This document shows positions 9,753 to 22,037 of a DNA stretch of 64,000 bases, piece after piece (positions within the stretch are counted from its first letter, which is position 1; every line of letters begins with the position of its first letter). The stretch is from Lineus longissimus (taxonomy: Eukaryota > Nemertea > Pilidiophora > Heteronemertea > Lineidae): positions 16,343,998 to 16,407,997 of the forward strand of contig NC_088314.1 in assembly GCF_910592395.1 (NCBI RefSeq), in the 5' to 3' direction. A program made the translations under genes and the position numbers. The notes beneath the pieces were generated by a model. The model had not been told where the DNA came from, ran no database searches, and was given only the letters and a program-made list of their open reading frames with translations.

Positions 9753-12700
9753 TAAACAACGGATGTTATGAGAATCTTATCGAAATTTTCGACCTTGCTT
9801 CACTGAAATCTAGCACCATATTTATTAAGTGGAAAAAAAACACAGCCTATACTTGAAGTGTATCACATTTTTTGATACGCTCAGATTTGCTTTGTGTAAG
9901 GGATATTTGGTTCAGCTGTTTAGTGTTGAAAGGGGAATTTAATCGCACTATATACCTATTCTATAAAAACACGTATGGGTACTGTTATACCAGAGTCTTT
10001 CTTTATTTGAAAGACTCTGGTTGTACGAATGCTTCCCGAACAAGCATTTTATTTATTGATACTTTCAGCGCACTTGAACAACTTCAGGTCAATTTTTCGT
10101 ACAAGTGACTTCTATTTTGTTTGAAACGTCGGTGAAGGTAAATTTCAAATCAATGCAAAATATTATTGACCTTGCCCGACTTATATCATCCTGGCGCCAG
10201 TGGTTTTCAATATAGTCCGCCTGTATATTTCAAATCGAGGTGGGAGTATCAACATTCTGAATCTCAGGATGTGATTCGCGTGACAGACTGTGCATTCTAA
10301 GCTGTTCCTCTTTCTTCTGCTTTAACATGTATAACGGAACACAACGGAATCGGGCTGTTTGTTACCATGGTAGGGATGAGATGACGGCCTAAAACCCTCA
10401 TTAACAAAGTACATATCGCCCGACTGTGAACCACTTAAGCAGAAACCAAGCGGAACAACTTACGATGTCATGGTAAATTTACGCTGACTGTGAAAATGGC
10501 CTCAATTTATTTTCGCAAACCGTCCATTGACCATCACCCTTTTTTATGGTGGTCAATTCCAATTGGCGCGGAAAAACTTTACCCTCAGTATGCTCCAAAG
10601 TTGCATCTCGGCCGCCTCATCAGTATGGGCACTTGTCACCCCTACACAACAAAGAACGTGGTCAATGGACTCTTCCTCCCTGTACTACGACAAATACCCC
10701 ATTGGCCACTGGTGCAAACAATCAAGCTTCAAACAAAAGAACCGAAATTTTGTTTCAAGTATTCTTTACAGCCTGTTATATGCCCCACGAACACAGACAT
10801 TATATCGCCTTTCACCTTTGAAGAGTAAGGTCAACTGGTTTGATATCGCGTCGACCGTTTCAGCAATGATTCGGGAAAATTTACAAAGGGTAGGAGCATT
10901 TAATGCGATCGGCGTAGGCAGCTCTTTTCTTTGTCCGAGTCTGTATTACGTCAATGGACTGGTTTCGTTTTCACCGTGGGCAAGGTAACAACCTTTTTTT
11001 TTCAAACTCCCTGATCAAATACCTTTTTCTCCGCGTTTTCTTTCAAAAGAGTGAGGTTAACGTGGTTCATTTCGCGTCTGCCGATTTCAGCAATGATTTC
11101 AAATAGAAGACGCAAAAGGAAGCTAGATTTTTTATTGACTGTCGAATCACCGCACAGGTGCTTATGTCACTTGTGTCACATGGTTGACAGGTGTCCCTGC
11201 AGCCGACGCCTCGGGGACCATTTTGGACATTGCAATATTTGACAATTTTCTTCATTTGGCTGTCAAATAATGACTTACAAAGATTTCTGCATCAAAGATT
11301 ATGGAATAAATATCCCGTATATGCATGTATATAAGTATGTACCAAATTTCACTCCCGTGCAAGAAAAGAATCGAGATTTATTTACCCTTCAATTTCGGCG
11401 CGGTTTTCTAATACTCCCGAGATATAGAGAGATTTGAAAAATGTAATGTGGCAGGGAACTGGATAGCCAAGCTTCTGGAGAGAGCGGCTCTCGCGATCAC
11501 ACTACCAGGTAGTGATCCGATTGGGATCTCGCAACGACCGAAGATATGTCAGTGCTTGCGGGCGTCGATGTTTACTTCGAACTCTAATCACATCCACTGC
11601 GCCAATTTGTGATTTATGAAGACATATCTGTATGCACTTGTCAAACAGGATCTGCCTTTCTGGCCCCCTCGAGATACGTAGAGCCGATTGGAACCTCAAG
11701 GGATTGGCTACGAAATATTGTATACGTCTATAAATCGAAATTAAAAAATCACTCATTTTTTACTAACACTCTTTAAAAATGGTTCTTGTGCTCTTAAAAA
11801 TCTTAACACAAATACGCATCCAGCAGAGTCAGCGACGTTATATGAAAAAACCCAGAAGCTTGAGTTTTTCAGTATACTTGGTATATAGTACTCTCAACTC
11901 GGCTCTATAAGACCAGGTTGATAATAGGGCCCTATACCACATTTATGATGTTTATTCATAAGGATGTTCATCCATGTTTATCCATGTTAGGCCTATGAAA
12001 ATTCTCCTCAGCCCTCATTGGTTGGAATCGTGATTTTGGGTAATCCTACATGTATGATTAACATGTAATGGGCGGGCAAGAAGAATATGATCTGGTCTTA
12101 TAAGGCCGAGTTGAGAGTATTTCTGTACTAGTACTTGAACAAGAATCTACCAGAATAATAAACACAATAAATGTCAACGGTTTCACTTTTTATGGCGAGC
12201 TTGTTCCAAAGATTGTCTTTATCGATTTAGAATGTACCGCTCTATCTGTTTCATTGGTAAACTTAGACGATCGAAACCAACCATTTCTCTGCACTGCTAC
12301 AGTCATTTCCGATACTTTAAGACCACCAAAATACTTTATTCCCGGTTTTAAACGACCAGTCCGTTGGCCATGCCCTAATCCACGATTATAATACTGCATG
12401 GCCACATTTATGAATGTAGGCATGTCTTCAAGCGCGAATTCTGCCTGGATTGGCTAGTTCAGCAATGAATTGACAGATTTGACGTAGGCCTCACCGGCTG
12501 ATCATCATTCTGGTATTCTGACCAATCACTGGTAATCGACACCATTTCTTCAATAAGCGGCAAAGTTAAGATAACACACTGCGGGCCTATGCTCCGGATT
12601 GGCCTGAGCGTTATAGCGATGCTAAATTATGACTGCCTCATTGTTGAAAAGGGGCTGGACATACAACATGCTGAACTGGTAGTTTAAAACCGAGAATAAA

Positions 12701-13009
12701 GTATACCATTGATAAACAATGCAGTTGCCAGCATTTATTCTACTTGTACATAATGTTGTTTGTAATAGTTTGGTATCAGTAACACTTTTGATTTGGAAAT
12801 ATAAAAATGCTGTTTTTGAAAATATTGGAAAAAATAGAAATTTCCAAGAATGCATCCTTTCCACTTAACATTTTTTTAAAGATAAAGCCATGTATTAGTG
12901 TTCGTTTAATTCTAAGATCCCTTCCGAAGAAACCAATTATTTTCGTTTTGACGAAGTGTCAAAATATCAAAATGTGATATGTTTTGAGACTTGAGATTTT
13001 ACAGTTTTA
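9753..13009. other. long non-coding stretch with one perfect hairpin
   Basis: A 13-bp perfect inverted repeat ACCAGAGTCTTTC / GAAAGACTCTGGT lies at 9989-10001 and 10009-10021 with a 7-base loop. At about 10816-10880 and 11049-11105 the phrase AGAGT(A/G)AGGT(C/T)AAC(T/G)(T/G)GGTT plus TTTCAGCAATGATT recurs, a diverged duplication. All three plus-strand frames are fairly open at 10490-10990, but no domain was recognised. Confidence 0.45.
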
Positions 13010-13285
13010 AAGGCGTGAGCCGTTTGTATTATTGGTGTGCCATCAAACTAAAAATGCCGTTAATGTACACAATGCCGTAGTGCAGTTATTATGCATTTTC
13101 TGATACTCGGCATTTATAGTATTTTTGTATCTGTCGACTACACAACGGCATTGTTGAAATTTATATTCATTACGTTTATATAATATTTATATTCATTATT
13201 CATTACACAATTTGAAACTTTCAAATTCATTTACTAATTTCAAATATATAACGAACAGCAAAGGTCTTTAAGCTCCTTTGAGGTG
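13010..13285 (+). mobile_element. TTAAAGG MITE family, copy 2
   Basis: Shares ACACAATGCCGTAGTGCAGT, GTATCTGTCGACTACACAACG and the 3' end TATAACGAACAGCAAAGGTC with copy 1 at 6932-7195. The terminal inverted repeat (TTTTAAAGGCGTGAGCCGTT against the right end) is more decayed than in copy 1. Confidence 0.65.
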
Positions 13286-14127
13286 GATAACATTTTAATG
13301 CACCTTTTCAAAATCTTTTCATAATAAAGGGTACAAGTTATAAAGAGAAATAACAGGAAGAACCTACACGTCGAATTATCAAAACTGTGGAATCTTGGTC
13401 ATTACGTTTGGTTGACCTACCGGTTAAGGCCCATTGACCACCCTGAAAGTTGTTTCGTGGGACTCGACGTTACCAACATTTGCCCCAATAACCCTTTGAT
13501 AAGACTGTAAAACAATGAGGATTTTAAGTCGAGGTGTGAGCGGGCTTTGTTTAAAGACAATAGACAGCGTATTTGGCTAGTCCTGAATTCTTTTATTTGC
13601 GAGAAGTATTAAGGAGCAAAAAGCGTTCTGGTAATTTTAAGGTGGTCTTAAACTTTTGCGAATGACTGTACCTCATCATCAGCTGCGATTGATAATACGT
13701 GATTTATAAATAGAACCGATAATCGGAAAACGAATGACACTAAACGATTTGTTCGAATGATGATCCGAGACTTGAGTGCAGTTTCTTGTCGATATTTATA
13801 AGACAACTTCAGATGTAAAACAAGCTGTATTATCTTTCTGTAGAATACACAAGTGGCAGACTGTTTGAAATGGGAGCCCTAATAAAAGCGTTCGCGAATG
13901 TATCAGCAATCGCCCGGCTCAAAATTGGAAAGACTTGGTCGCGATCGTATGTACTCTAATTTCTAATTAAGACCAGTTCATTAATTACTACGACAAATCA
14001 AAACAAAGCTCAAGCCGGAAGAGGACGTCATGACCATTGATGAGATAGGCGACTATCATGAAATATCAACAGGCGGCTTTTTTTGGCTGATACAACATAC
14101 AGAAATCATCCGTTCACTCCGACGAAA
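13286..14127. other. non-coding spacer
   Basis: No gene, array or inverted repeat was supported here. Confidence 0.35.
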
Positions 14128-14650
14128 GAAGCTGCTACGAGCAAGTCTTGCATTGATAACCAAAATAGAATAGTCGCGGTAATTTAGGGCCACCGCGCGG
14201 GGCCTAATGGTACTAGACCACAAGTCTATTATGTGTATTTGAGCCCATGCCATGGCTGTGGGACAAGATGATGTTGATAAAGATACTGCCTGATTCGATA
14301 ATATTTTTAGGGCTAATCATTCTATGAAGCTGTCGTAAAAAAATAATAATAGACGACAACAGGGGCGAAGTTACAATAATTTTTTATTAGAAAAGTTCCG
14401 ATTGAAGCTGCTACGAATAAATCTGTCATTGATAACCAAAATATAATAGTTATGAATGAGGAATACGAAATACGAAATTGACTGCTGGCCAGCACATGCC
14501 ATGGCTGCGGGACAAGATGATGTTCATCAAGATACTGCATGATTTGATATTTTTTTAGGTCTTATCATTCTGTGAAGCTGTCGTAAAATGCTAATAGACG
14601 ACAACAGGTGCGTAATAACATTCATATTATTAGAAAAGTTCAAGACTCGT
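14128..14650. repeat. two-copy tandem duplication of about 250-276 bp
   Basis: GAAGCTGCTACGA starts at 14128 and 14404, ATGCCATGGCTG at about 14247 and 14498, and GAAGCTGTCGTAAAA at about 14326 and 14574. The period falls from 276 to about 250 bp because the first copy has an extra GC-rich insert near 14185-14215. ATTAGAAAAGTTC at the end begins a third partial unit. No coding frame is conserved across the copies. Confidence 0.75.
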
Positions 14651-16476
14651 AAACATGTTAAAGGACCAACGGAGTTATTGTGGGCATTATTACCAAGTTG
14701 TCGGCTGCCCTTTTACTTTCCACTCTTCAATCATCATTTTGAGAAAATCCCACATCTGACAGAAATAGTTCTGACCCTGTTCATAGTTGTTTCGAATTTC
14801 ATCATCAGTTTGCACATAAAATGAAAAATATCTAATTCTGAACTGAACCCTAATTCAATTAAAATCTCCTTCGAGTGACCCCTCAGTGCAGCGATCGTCT
14901 TTGTTGCAGATCGATGCATTGGCGACGCGCTGCTCGGAGGCTAGGAACTGCGTCATCTAGTTGTTCTCGATTACCCCAATAATGACGATAAATCGGGATG
15001 ATGTAAAATTTGACCTCGGTGACACTCGAAGCTACGAAAAGTTTACCGCGCCAGGAGTTGTGCGAGTTGCAAAAATAACGAATAATGTGTTTTTCTACCA
15101 ATCTCAGAGTTGAAGAATAAGTGGGGGAAAAACGCCAAACAGAAAACTTTCAAAAAAATAAGTCACTATATGAAATAGGAGAAGAACAAACATGTTGAAG
15201 TAATAATCCGCCTCCTCCTTTAAACTAGGGGCTGAACCTGATATTATCCTGTCTCTGTGACATCTGGCGGGCTACTTAATGAGGTCGTTATATTATGCAT
15301 GCAGGAATACTATCATTATATCAAATTTCTGTCATGTTTTTTATACGCTTTTCTAAAAAAAAGTTGCACAATGATGATCGGGTCATGAAATGCAGGGCCG
15401 GGGTCAATGTAAACAATGTAAACCTGATCACACACACACACAGCAGCGAGTTTCCATTCGCGACGAAAATAGGTCCCATAAAATTATCCCAAAAAATGTT
15501 GAGTGAATATACAAACAAAATATTGAATTTTAGGATGAAACAAACAGAGCAACAGGTAAGCATTTTCGCACAATCAATGACGGTGAAATAAAGCAGTGAT
15601 AGAAGAACTGCTTCGTTGCAATACAATACTAACTGCGCAGAGTAGGATTACCCATCCATCAAAGTTTTATTGAACAGAAAGAAGAAGTTTGGACTTGGAT
15701 TCCTAGATTAAGCGCTATCCTTCGATTTTACTAATGCCACACGTTGGCGTTGAATACGAGATGAAAACGGGCTCGGTTTTTTTCTCGTTTTTTTAAGCGC
15801 CACTTCCCCAATCCCAAGAATTGATACAGGCTAAAATTATCTTCAAGTGCACGTTCTATTTTTATGATATCATCTTTGAAGTTCACTTTCGTGACCTACT
15901 ACTTGACATATACATGTAATTCATTTTAAATAAGTAAATAAACGAGATGACAAGTCAAACGACTTCCGCGCTATGCTTAATTTTCTCTTCTTCGAAATCT
16001 TAATTAGAATTTCTAATCAACAGCTTAATCAAAAAGCTAAGTTAATCATGCATATATGATCTTCATATCGACATGTCAAAATATATCAAGAATGTTATAT
16101 GCATGGAATGATCGAGATTATCGTAGAGACAATATGAATGATTGTGGAACAAAATGGATATCCGCGGGTCGTGTTTGAATTTTATTGGATTGATATCCAC
16201 TTGACATCAAAAAAAAGATCAGACCCGATACCATATGTTGTTGCTATGTTCAATGGATATCCATCATATTCAATAGCATTGTTATGCCTTTTTTCAAAGA
16301 GTTTAAGTAAAAAAACATGCAATAATTTTCACATGGTATTTCAATTTTCTGTGATTTTCAACACTTTGACACTCTTTTTGTTCGACAGACATTCATTTAA
16401 AGATATCCAATTCATGACGGGACATTCATTTGACAATTAATTCGTATAATCCCCCGATTGACCCCACAAGCACACA
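14651..16476. other. non-coding spacer
   Basis: A short CA run lies at about 15430-15441. No supported gene. Confidence 0.4.
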
Positions 16477-16960
16477 CACATACATATTGTATATCCGTCG
16501 TGAATATCTGTTTTACAAATTATTCGATTTGCCTCACTGTATATCCGTCGTGGATGTGACATTTCATTCGATTGACCCACTGTATATCCGTCCTGGATAT
16601 CTATGTGACATTTTATTCGACTGACCCCACTGTATATCCGTCCTGGATATCTATGTGACATTTTATTCGACTGACCCACTGTATATCCGTCCTGGATATC
16701 TATGTGACATTTTATTCGACTGACCCCACTGTATATCCGTCCTGGATATCTATGTGACATTTTATTCGACTGACCCACTGTATATCCGTGGTCGATATCT
16801 ATGTGGCATTTCATTCAATTGACCCCACTGTATATCCGTCGTCGATATCTATGTGACATTTTACTCGGTTTGCCTCACTGTATATCCGCCATAAGTATCT
16901 ATTTGACCTTTTATTCGATTGACGACCACTGTATTTCCGTCGCGGATATCCATTAGATGT
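16477..16960. repeat. minisatellite, about 10 units of 49-50 bp
   Basis: ACTGTATATCCGTC starts repeatedly at 16579, 16629, 16678, 16728, 16777, 16827 and 16877, with outer diverged units at about 16487, 16537 and 16928. Spacing alternates 50, 49, 50, 49, 50 because the unit end alternates between GACCCAC and GACCCCAC. The central units are nearly identical and the outer ones are diverged. The long minus-strand frame through the array is a by-product of the repeat. Confidence 0.9.
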
Positions 16961-17877
16961 GTACAGGTACTGGAAACCCCATTGATATTGAATTCCCCTG
17001 TCGTGTCTACATGTATTTTCTTTCCTCTTCCGATTCAGTTTGCCCGTCGTAAATTATACAAAGCCCACTCGCTTTGAACTAAACCACCGTCTTTTTGGTC
17101 AATTAATTCATTGGATGATGTCTAGAAGTATTGGTTCAGCAGTTCTGCTTCTTTTTTATTGCAGTCCCCACCATGGGATACTGTGATTTAAATTTCTATC
17201 GGCATTCTTTGTATTTCTTGCTGAATTATACGGAAGGAAAATCATCAAGAATCCAGACAATATAGCTATTAATACAAGGTGATGAAAAAAAGCATAGCCA
17301 GGCTGAAATGGTTGATTAGATTGGTTTGAAGTTATCTTGTTTTAATCTTACCATTATAAACCTAGAAGGTTCATGAAAGCGTTTGACAAAAAGTTTGATG
17401 CAAAATTATTCTTTTATCATTGCATAGCAAGCCACTGAAAAAAGGTAATATTTTGTTATCTAGCGAATTCTCTGAAAATGATGACAACCAGGGAATGGCA
17501 GAAAGTTAGAAAATTGTTTCTGAATTAAGGTCATAAATGTATTAACAAGTATGGGATTTCATGTAATCCTCATAATTAAAGTCCAAACTTGATAACTGGG
17601 CCTGGTACATCCATTCATGTAACAGAAACAGCCAATTGCTCTGGCGCATGTAAAGCCATTCTCGAGTAATCAGTATTTTTATCCGAATTCGCCATATCAG
17701 AAAAAGATACCCTTTTTACAATGGCTTGTTATGCAATTTCGAGAGAACATTCGGCCTCTACCTTTTTGCAATCATATTCCCGAATCCTCTTGCTTTAGAT
17801 ATAATGGTTTTTTTAATGAACCATTATTAAAAAAAGATTAGCCTCTTTCAGTATGGTCTTATGGGGTTTTAACACCT
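16961..17877. other. non-coding spacer
   Basis: No gene recognised. At about 17800-17835 a short inverted pair AATGGTTTTTTTAATG / CATTATTAAAAAAAG is AT-rich and weak. Confidence 0.35.
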
Positions 17878-18230
17878 ACTGGAGCAACTCACCAATAAGA
17901 TCCCAAGCCCGACAATACCCGATTTGTACCACCACCTCGATGGGTAGAGTCTAAACAGCCGAACACAATAGTAGGCCTTTCGCAGCCATAAAAGGGTTGG
18001 GATATCTGTTCAAGGGTTAACAACGTAATCGTCATGAATAGTCATGACTCTCTACAGCGGAACTTTCATATCACAATTAAAAACCAACTTGGGGAAACGA
18101 AGACAAGATATACCACCCCTTTTATGGCTGCGAAAGGCCCACTGCCCGGTAGTTTAGGCTCTACCCATCGAGGCGGAAGTAGAAATCGGGTATTGTCGGG
18201 CTTGGGATCGTATTGGTGAGTGGATCCAGT
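17878..18230. mobile_element. 353-bp deletion derivative of the THAP transposon
   Basis: The ends ACTGGAGCAACTCACCAATA and TTGGTGAGTGGATCCAGT match those of the 28-1746 element over about 75 bp. The left 250 bp equal, in reverse complement, its right end, including the palindromic module (CCTTTCGCAGCCATAA and TTATGGCTGCGAAAGG arms). The junction near 18150 joins that module directly to the other terminal repeat, leaving out the inner GGCCATATATCAAGG block and both ORFs. No clear target duplication was found. Confidence 0.85.
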
Positions 18231-19700
18231 TTAAACAGATTCATGAGCTTTTTGCCTCCACTTTCACTTAGTAGGCGAATGTATCATTTCTGGTAACCAG
18301 ATTTTGCGTCATATACCAAACTATCTACTAAAGTACTTGTACTAGGTTTTGGTATACAAACTGAAAAAATTACTTCGAAAAATGACGAACATAGGTTAGT
18401 CAGGAAATAGACTTGCTATTCTATCACCAAATTGTCACGAATACTGCCTCAGTTCGTCACATGTTACTAAGTAGAAGTTAACGTTAGGTCATGAACAAAC
18501 CCGTGTTCGTAACTGACACTGCAATTACAAATCTAGGTGTGTCAGTATGTCAAAACAAACAAAGATTTGTCAATGTGACGAAGTAATTGCTCAGTGCTCA
18601 CTGGTGGTAAATCGTCGAACCCAAAGTTTGTCGTTTTGACCTCGGACCTAAATCAACTTTTATCTGGATTATTTATTTATTAATTTATCAAAACCTCCTA
18701 AAAGGTGAACAATACCAATTAATTAATGGCACAGAAAATGATAAAACGTACATGAGATGCAAGATAATACAATAAACATTTGAATGGTGCACGTGATTGA
18801 AAAGCTTTAGTATGTAATTTTGCTTGGACCCTTTCAACAGAATCAGGTTTATTGTAGGACTGGCTAAATATCCAGGATCGCAGTGAGTCAGTGACACCAT
18901 CAGGGTATTCCAACCTGACTTTAAAATTCGCTAAACTGAAAAGGCGGCTAAAAGTGGTGAAAGGCCCTGTTTTAAAATAGAATAACTTGTATTTAGCTTC
19001 GTGTTTTTCAGCGCATTTTTGCCGTAAGTGTGACTAATGTGATGGTGTCATTGATAGGTCTGGGGTAAAGATGATAAATAATATAACGGTAGGCGACACA
19101 TAAAACCCGCCACATTTCACTCATAATGATGAGGCAGTTTAAAGAAGACGGGAAGTCAAGCGGATTTGAAATTTCCATATTGCAGCATGCGCATATTCGT
19201 CATTCAAAAATTTTGTCAGGTTGAAACGTCGCATTAGCATATAATATTTGTGTCAATAGATTTATGTTTCCTATATTTTTAAATAAATCTTCGTTTATAT
19301 TGACTAAAAGAAGTTGTCTTATGATCTACAGATTGTGAAATTCATTAACTCCAAAATATCAATATCAAAATGTCTCTTTCTCAAAAGAGCAAAAATTTGA
19401 CATGATGCAATTTAGCAAAGAAGTTTTCATTATACGTTAAAGGAGTACAATTTATACATTAAAGGAGTACAAGGCTTATTGTTTGCAACAATGTTTTTCT
19501 CTTCTTGTATGTTAGTGCTACGCGTTCGAAGGATGCGCTAACGGACTTTTAATGGTTTTTGTATTTGCCATTTTTTGTGTTCATTGTTCATTGAAGCTGT
19601 TAGAATGTATAACAGGATAACCCTAGGGCTTAACATTACCCTAATACTCCCTTAATAGATGCTGAAACTTAAGACTAGTCCATTCATATAGTTATAAGAT
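18231..19700. other. intron of the mGluR gene, proximal part
   Basis: This lies just downstream, on the minus strand, of the splice donor at 19701-19708. No exon with mGluR cysteine-rich or 7TM motifs was recognised. The 17-bp word TACATTAAAGGAGTACAA is present twice near 19434-19472. Confidence 0.5.
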
Positions 19701-19708
19701 GTACTCAC
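19701..19708 (-). other. splice donor of mGluR coding exon 1
   Basis: The minus strand reads GATG|GTGAGTAC. The intron begins with a consensus GTGAGT, splitting a codon after its first base (phase 1). The four codons read beyond it before the stop are intronic. Confidence 0.85.
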
Positions 19709-21098
19709 CATCGTAGGTGTGATTCAGGATGTAGTTGTTGAAAAGTAGATTCCCATCAATCACCTTCATTTTATCACACAGTCCGGTGAAGTTCGGACAC
19801 AAATCCTGATGCATGAAATGCAATGCCTTTGCAGTGGCAAACACCGCGTCGTAGATAAATTGAGTTTTACTTCCCTGCTTATAGTTGCGGGAAGTTAGAC
19901 GCTCCTGTCCGGTGCAGGCAGGCGTACTGTTGCCGTCAATGCGTGACTGTTTAAAGGAGCACTTATGAAGATCCTCCCAGTAGTCCGCGAACCAGGGATT
20001 GATAGTATGGTTCTCTGGATGAAGGCTGGTAAAATAGTCATCGAAAGGTGTTATCTTGTATGTCTGGAGTTCAAGCGTTATTGCCCCCTCCGCGGCGAGG
20101 AAGTTGTCCTTGACGGTATCCTGCTTCCCCCAGCCATCACTAGCAATCCATACGAAATGGTCAGTACAGTTTTGCCTGGTCGCAGCAGCCAGAAGATGGA
20201 CTGCGTCCTCTTCCCGGATGAACAGGATAACGACTTTAGCATTACGCTGCTTCAGTAACCCAACGATGATTTCATCAAATGTCACTGCCGTGGCTGCCGT
20301 TGGGATCTTCTTCTGTAGCGCGATGCAAATATTTTTCGCCCGTGCCTCCTGGATGAAAAACTCTATGCCGTTTTCGCCATAGTCACCCTCAGATGCTAAT
20401 GTTGATACGTATGTCCAGTTGAAATACTGAACAATATCCACCATCGCTTTCGCCTGGAATGTATCAGGAGGAAGTGTCCGAGCGAAATAGTCAAATCTTC
20501 CTTTGTCACTCAGGGCTGCGCTTGTCGAGGCGTAGCTCACCTGGGGTATGCGAAAGAGTCTGAGGAGATTTGCTACCTGGATTGACACACTACTGTAGGC
20601 TCCCCCAATGACACATGCAACAGCCTTAAACCCTGGCTTAGCCTTCGCCTTTGAGCCGTCCTGACACGTAAATTCCGAGGCGTCCAATGAGCTCATAGAA
20701 GCGCGAACGTACTCCAGTGATTGTTCCAGAGCGTAGGTGTCCCGGGAGCACGTATCCAAAATATTCGCCCCCAGAGTGATATCCGGCAAGATGTCCATTC
20801 GACTGTTGATTTCTTTAATGGTAAACAGCATCACTTCGACACGCTGAAGTCCTCGAACTCGATTTATAGGACCGCATTGCTTCTCACCCGATATTGACTT
20901 TTGGTGAACAGGAAAAAGCCCGCCCAAGATTATATCACCCGGAATTCTGACCGCCTTGTTCCGTGCCTTGGCTATGGGTTTCGTCCCATTGAGCAAGGCT
21001 AGGTTGAACTGCGAGATAGGAGAGAGTGAGACGACATGGACAGTTGTGATCCAAGCTAGGAGGGTGATCGGGAACACAAGAAGACTAGGCATAGCCAT
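19709..21098 (-). CDS. mGluR: metabotropic glutamate receptor, group II-like, first coding exon
   Basis: This exon encodes 463 residues plus one base of a class C receptor. A hydrophobic signal peptide (residues 1-25) precedes the bilobed ligand-binding domain. Diagnostic blocks are CGPINRVRGLQRVEVMLF (75-92), ILDTCSRDTYALEQSLEYVR (113-132), GGAYSSVSIQVANLLRLF (165-182), YASTSAALSDK (189-199), FNWTYVSTLASEGDYGE (226-242), WIASDGWG (317-324) and a C-rich end CPNFTGLCDKM. Positions expected to hold glutamate in mammalian group II receptors look conserved: R82, R86, S169, A190/T192, Y240, D321 and K411. Several N-glycosylation sites are present. The wording is closest, from memory, to mGluR3, a presynaptic Gi/o-coupled receptor. 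The start is the first in-frame ATG (CTAATATGG) ahead of the signal peptide. Cysteine-rich and seven-helix exons are not seen in the window, so they lie past a long intron or are lost. Confidence 0.95.
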
Positions 21099-21099
21099 A

Positions 21100-21120
21100 T
21101 TAGAATTGTTGCATAGTCAT
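21100..21120 (-). promoter_or_regulatory. upstream ORF touching the mGluR start
   Basis: The minus strand has ATG ACT ATG, then three codons and TAA, and the TAA ends one base before the receptor ATG. A six-codon uORF ending this close could tune translation of the receptor by reinitiation. This is sequence-visible, but it depends on the transcript including these bases. Confidence 0.4.
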
Positions 21121-21913
21121 CAATCTACAGAACTGCCACTGACCTCCGCCAAGATCCATGTGCCATCCCCGCGCATAGTTAACTCCAGATCACTTCGAAA
21201 ACACTCCTCGATATATTGACAGACACGTCACTGACAGATATCTAATGGGGAAGATTACAGCTAATTATTCATAAAGACCAACTGTCACTTATGTTGAAAA
21301 TATCCTGACGAAGTGACACCACAGCCTTAGTAACATTTACCGACTTTACCTTCCGAGCATCAAATCTCAGTTGAACAAACCATCCAAGTCGCATTAGAAA
21401 GAAAAATGTACATCAAAGTCAATCCCACCGTGACACGTGGTTGATCATGATGCTAGAATTACTCTGTCACCTCTCAACAAGTTACCTAAACAAATTCCGT
21501 GTCTACTGAAGACAAGTTTTAAATCACTGCTGTGGCAAATGGTGAATAATCCTCCGATGTCGAAATAAATCCTCGCTCACGTATTAAAACATCGTGTCAC
21601 TTCGATCCATGAGCTGTGTCTGAATTAATCCAACTGTTTCTCGTCTCGCTCACCGGGAAGTTTTCTAGCTGTTGCCGAGCAGTCTCTCGCAGTCTTCGAC
21701 TCTGTAAAGAGAAATCACCAGTGAGCAGCGGGTTCATGGAGCGGCAGAGGTATTGATCACATGCGCAGTTTATCGACGCGCTGCGCTGCTAGTATCAGTT
21801 GCTTTAGCATTAGTTCGAATGGTTGCCAAATGGCGCTGCGTTTTACTCGAGAGCATCACATTGAAAGTATTTTTTAAGAACAATACATGTACGTCCCATC
21901 TGAAAATAATACT
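21121..21913. other. region upstream of the mGluR exon
   Basis: Likely 5' UTR, promoter or upstream intron of the minus-strand receptor gene. No TATA box at a convincing distance and no splice acceptor could be fixed. No other gene seen. Confidence 0.35.
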
Positions 21914-22037
21914 AGGGCCTTGTTGTTCAAAACCAATTTTGTCACTAACGCTGGCGTTAACTTAGCTTGGCGTTATCTGCTTCAGTTAAGCCCTTACTTA
22001 TGATATTAACGTTACCGTAGTTTTGAGCAACCGAGCC
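21914..22037. mobile_element. hairpin MITE (GTTGTTCAAAA family), copy 1
   Basis: Begins GGGCCTTGTTGTTCAAAACC and ends TTTTGAGCAACCGAGCC, an imperfect inverted repeat. The interior contains TCACTAACGCTGGCGTTAAC and TTCAGTTAAGCCCTTA, shared with copies at 23.1, 34.7 and 57.6 kb. Confidence 0.65.

Noticed and set aside
10490-10988. Three overlapping plus-strand frames of 91-153 residues.
   Set aside because: All three frames are open over the same bases, with no domain motif in any. This is expected of stop-poor sequence rather than a gene.
16437-16814. 125-residue minus-strand ORF with repeated IKCHIDIQDGYT.
   Set aside because: Produced by the 49/50-bp minisatellite. A 99-bp dimer is divisible by three, which keeps the frame open without coding function.
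20056-20382. 108-residue plus-strand ORF (and the frame at 19965-20258).
   Set aside because: Antisense shadows of the mGluR exon.
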